From Streptomyces massasporeus (GTDB taxonomy: Bacteria > Actinomycetota > Actinomycetes > Streptomycetales > Streptomycetaceae): a stretch of DNA of 64,000 nt. The DNA lies in contig NZ_BMSE01000003.1 of assembly GCF_014648995.1 (NCBI RefSeq), positions 310,001 through 374,000 on the forward strand, read 5' to 3'. Below the pieces are notes generated by a model that was not told where the DNA came from, did not search any database, and was given only the letters and a program-made list of their open reading frames with translations. The position numbers were made by a program, and so were the translations under genes. Positions 62,633-64,000 of the stretch are shown piece after piece. Numbering within the stretch: the stretch's first letter is position 1; the number at the start of each line of letters is the position of its first letter.

Positions 62633-64000
62633 TCAGTTGCCTTGCGTACGGGAACGCAGTTCCCGCCGGAGGATCTTCCCACTGGCCGTCTTCGGCAAGT
62701 CCGGGAGGATCTCCACCTGGCGCGGATATTTGTAGGCGGCCAGTCTCTCCTTGCAGTAGGCGGCGAGTGCATCCGGGTCCGTGTCGGCGTCCGGCCGCAG
62801 GCTGATGTACGCCTTGACGGTCTCCCCGCGGTACCCGTCGGGCACGCCGACGACGGCGGCCTCGCGCACCGCCGGGTGCGTGTAGAGGACGTCCTCTACC
62901 TCGCGCGGCCACACCTTGAAGCCGGAGGCGTTGATCATGTCCTTCTTGCGGTCGACGACGTAGAGCCAGCCCTGTTCGTCCATGAAGCCGATGTCGCCGG
63001 TGCGCAGTTCGGCGCCGGGGAAGGTCTCGGCGGTGGCGTCGGGGCGGCGCCAGTAGCCGGGCACGACCTGCGGCCCCCGGACGACGATCTCGCCCTGCTC
63101 CCCGAAGGGCACCTCCTCGCCGGCGTCGTCGACGATCCGTACGACCGTGTCGGGGCCGGGCAGTCCCACGGCGAGGGTCCCGGACACCGGGTCGACCGGC
63201 GCCTCCAGACCGGGCGGCACGGAGGCGCAGGGCGCGGTGCACTCGGTCAGTCCGTAGCCGTTGCGAATGTACGGGCCGAAGCCGGCCCGGAACTTCTCCA
63301 CCAGGGCGGGCGGCAGCGGGGCGCCGCCGGAGGAGATCACCCGGAAGGAGGAGAAGTGGTCGCGGGTGACGGAGGGGTGAGCCGCCAGCGCCATGAAGGC
63401 CGTGGACGGTCCGACGGTGTAGTGCGGGCGGTGCTCGGCGAACGCGTCCAGCACCACGCCCGACTCGAAGCGGTAGGCCAGCACGAGCGTGCCCCGGCTG
63501 TTCAGGCAGGCGCCGAACTGGCAGACCATGCCGGTGATGTGGAACAGCGGCGCCAGCGCGAAGTACACGGGCCGCTCGGGCAGACCGAGGCCGGTCCGCT
63601 GCCGCTCGGCGTTGTACATGATGTTGCCGTGCGTGTTGGTGGCGCCCTTGGGCGTGCCGCTCGTGCCGGAGGTGTAGCTGATCAGCGCGATGTCGGAGGG
63701 GCTGGGATCACGGTCCTCGGGCGCCTTGTGTCCGGCCCGTGCCACGGTCACCAGGTCGTCGGCGTCGGGGGCCTGCGGCAGGCGCTCGAAGGTCAGCACG
63801 CGCGCGTCGTCGCGGCTCTGGAAGTCCAGCTCGCACCCGGTGAGCACGATCCGCACCGGCGAGTCGGCCGCCGTCTCGCGCAGATACGAATCCCAGGCCC
63901 GGTCCGAACAGATCAGCGCGGCGACCTCGCCGTCCTTCAGGACGTGGGCCACCTCGCCCGACTTGTACATCGGGTTGACGGGCACGACGACCGCGCCCGC
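62633..64000 (-). CDS. AMP-forming acyl-CoA ligase (N-terminus beyond window)
   Basis: About 455 C-terminal residues of an ANL-superfamily ligase. The phosphate loop reads ISYTSGTSGTPKGA, then YGLTECTAP, GEIVVRGPQVVPGYWRRPD, RTGDIGFMDEQGWLYVVDRKKD and the catalytic Lys region LPKTASGKILRREL. The pattern is that of long- or medium-chain fatty acyl-CoA ligases. The frame remains open through the right edge of the window, so the start is missing. It is upstream of the TetR gene in one transcript. Confidence 0.93.
   Translation of the reverse strand, partial: AGAVVVPVNPMYKSGEVAHVLKDGEVAALICSDRAWDSYLRETAADSPVRIVLTGCELDFQSRDDARVLTFERLPQAPDADDLVTVARAGHKAPEDRDPSPSDIALISYTSGTSGTPKGATNTHGNIMYNAERQRTGLGLPERPVYFALAPLFHITGMVCQFGACLNSRGTLVLAYRFESGVVLDAFAEHRPHYTVGPSTAFMALAAHPSVTRDHFSSFRVISSGGAPLPPALVEKFRAGFGPYIRNGYGLTECTAPCASVPPGLEAPVDPVSGTLAVGLPGPDTVVRIVDDAGEEVPFGEQGEIVVRGPQVVPGYWRRPDATAETFPGAELRTGDIGFMDEQGWLYVVDRKKDMINASGFKVWPREVEDVLYTHPAVREAAVVGVPDGYRGETVKAYISLRPDADTDPDALAAYCKERLAAYKYPRQVEILPDLPKTASGKILRRELRSRTQGN

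Overview
The window is high-GC chromosomal DNA from a Streptomyces species. The evidence is the codon bias, the many GTG starts, the perfect-hairpin terminators that mostly lack U-tracts, and a set of actinobacterial marker genes: the Pup-proteasome genes dop and arc, mycothiol ligase mshC, chaplins, parJ and the gyl glycerol operon. From memory, the gene order follows the S. coelicolor interval from about SCO1646 to SCO1697. That synteny was recalled, not computed.

Layout. Positions 1-8.9 kb hold dop (cut by the window edge), arc, a ferredoxin, a secreted protein, trmI, a site-2 protease with CBS domains, a RecB-type Fe-S nuclease and an orphan response regulator. Positions 9-17 kb hold two tandem solute-binding lipoproteins without a permease, a HAD phosphatase and metH. 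Positions 17.3-22.5 kb are the glycerol regulon gylR-glpF-glpK-glpD with visible repeated operators. Positions 22.5-31 kb hold a FadR-type regulator, parJ, mshC, a conserved actinobacterial trio (phosphomutase, DUF3090, SCO1664 family), corA, a ferritin-like protein and an F420-type oxidoreductase. Positions 31-40 kb hold a secreted pectate lyase, an aldo/keto reductase coupled to a degenerate RecD2-like protein, two small conserved proteins, the chaplins chpC and chpH, and an M20 peptidase. A tRNA-Leu(GAG) follows at 40.2 kb.

Positions 40.3-45.3 kb hold a YchJ-like protein and the gluconate/idonate cluster gntR-gntK-gntP-SDR-zinc dehydrogenase. Positions 45.3-47.8 kb hold an unrecognised coupled gene pair with a ParB-like domain. 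Positions 48-56 kb hold a molybdopterin oxidoreductase with a cytochrome b, transporters, a Nudix hydrolase, and two DUF202 genes separated by three exact-period 119-bp repeats. Positions 56-64 kb hold a quinone-type oxidoreductase, an APH-type kinase with an acyl-CoA dehydrogenase, a three-gene signalling operon (SpoIIE phosphatase, cobalamin-binding protein, STAS protein), a TetR regulator and an AMP-forming acyl ligase cut by the window end.

The most interesting candidates are four. (1) The SpoIIE/B12/STAS operon: its cobalamin protein keeps the W-x9-E-H motif of CarH-type photoreceptors, which suggests a light- or B12-responsive partner switch. (2) The ParB-like pair. (3) A RecD2-like protein whose Walker motifs are lost and whose N-terminus carries eight exact 13-residue acidic repeats. 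(4) The 119-bp tandem copies of the DUF202 gene start, together with short duplications at the 3' ends of three unrelated genes.
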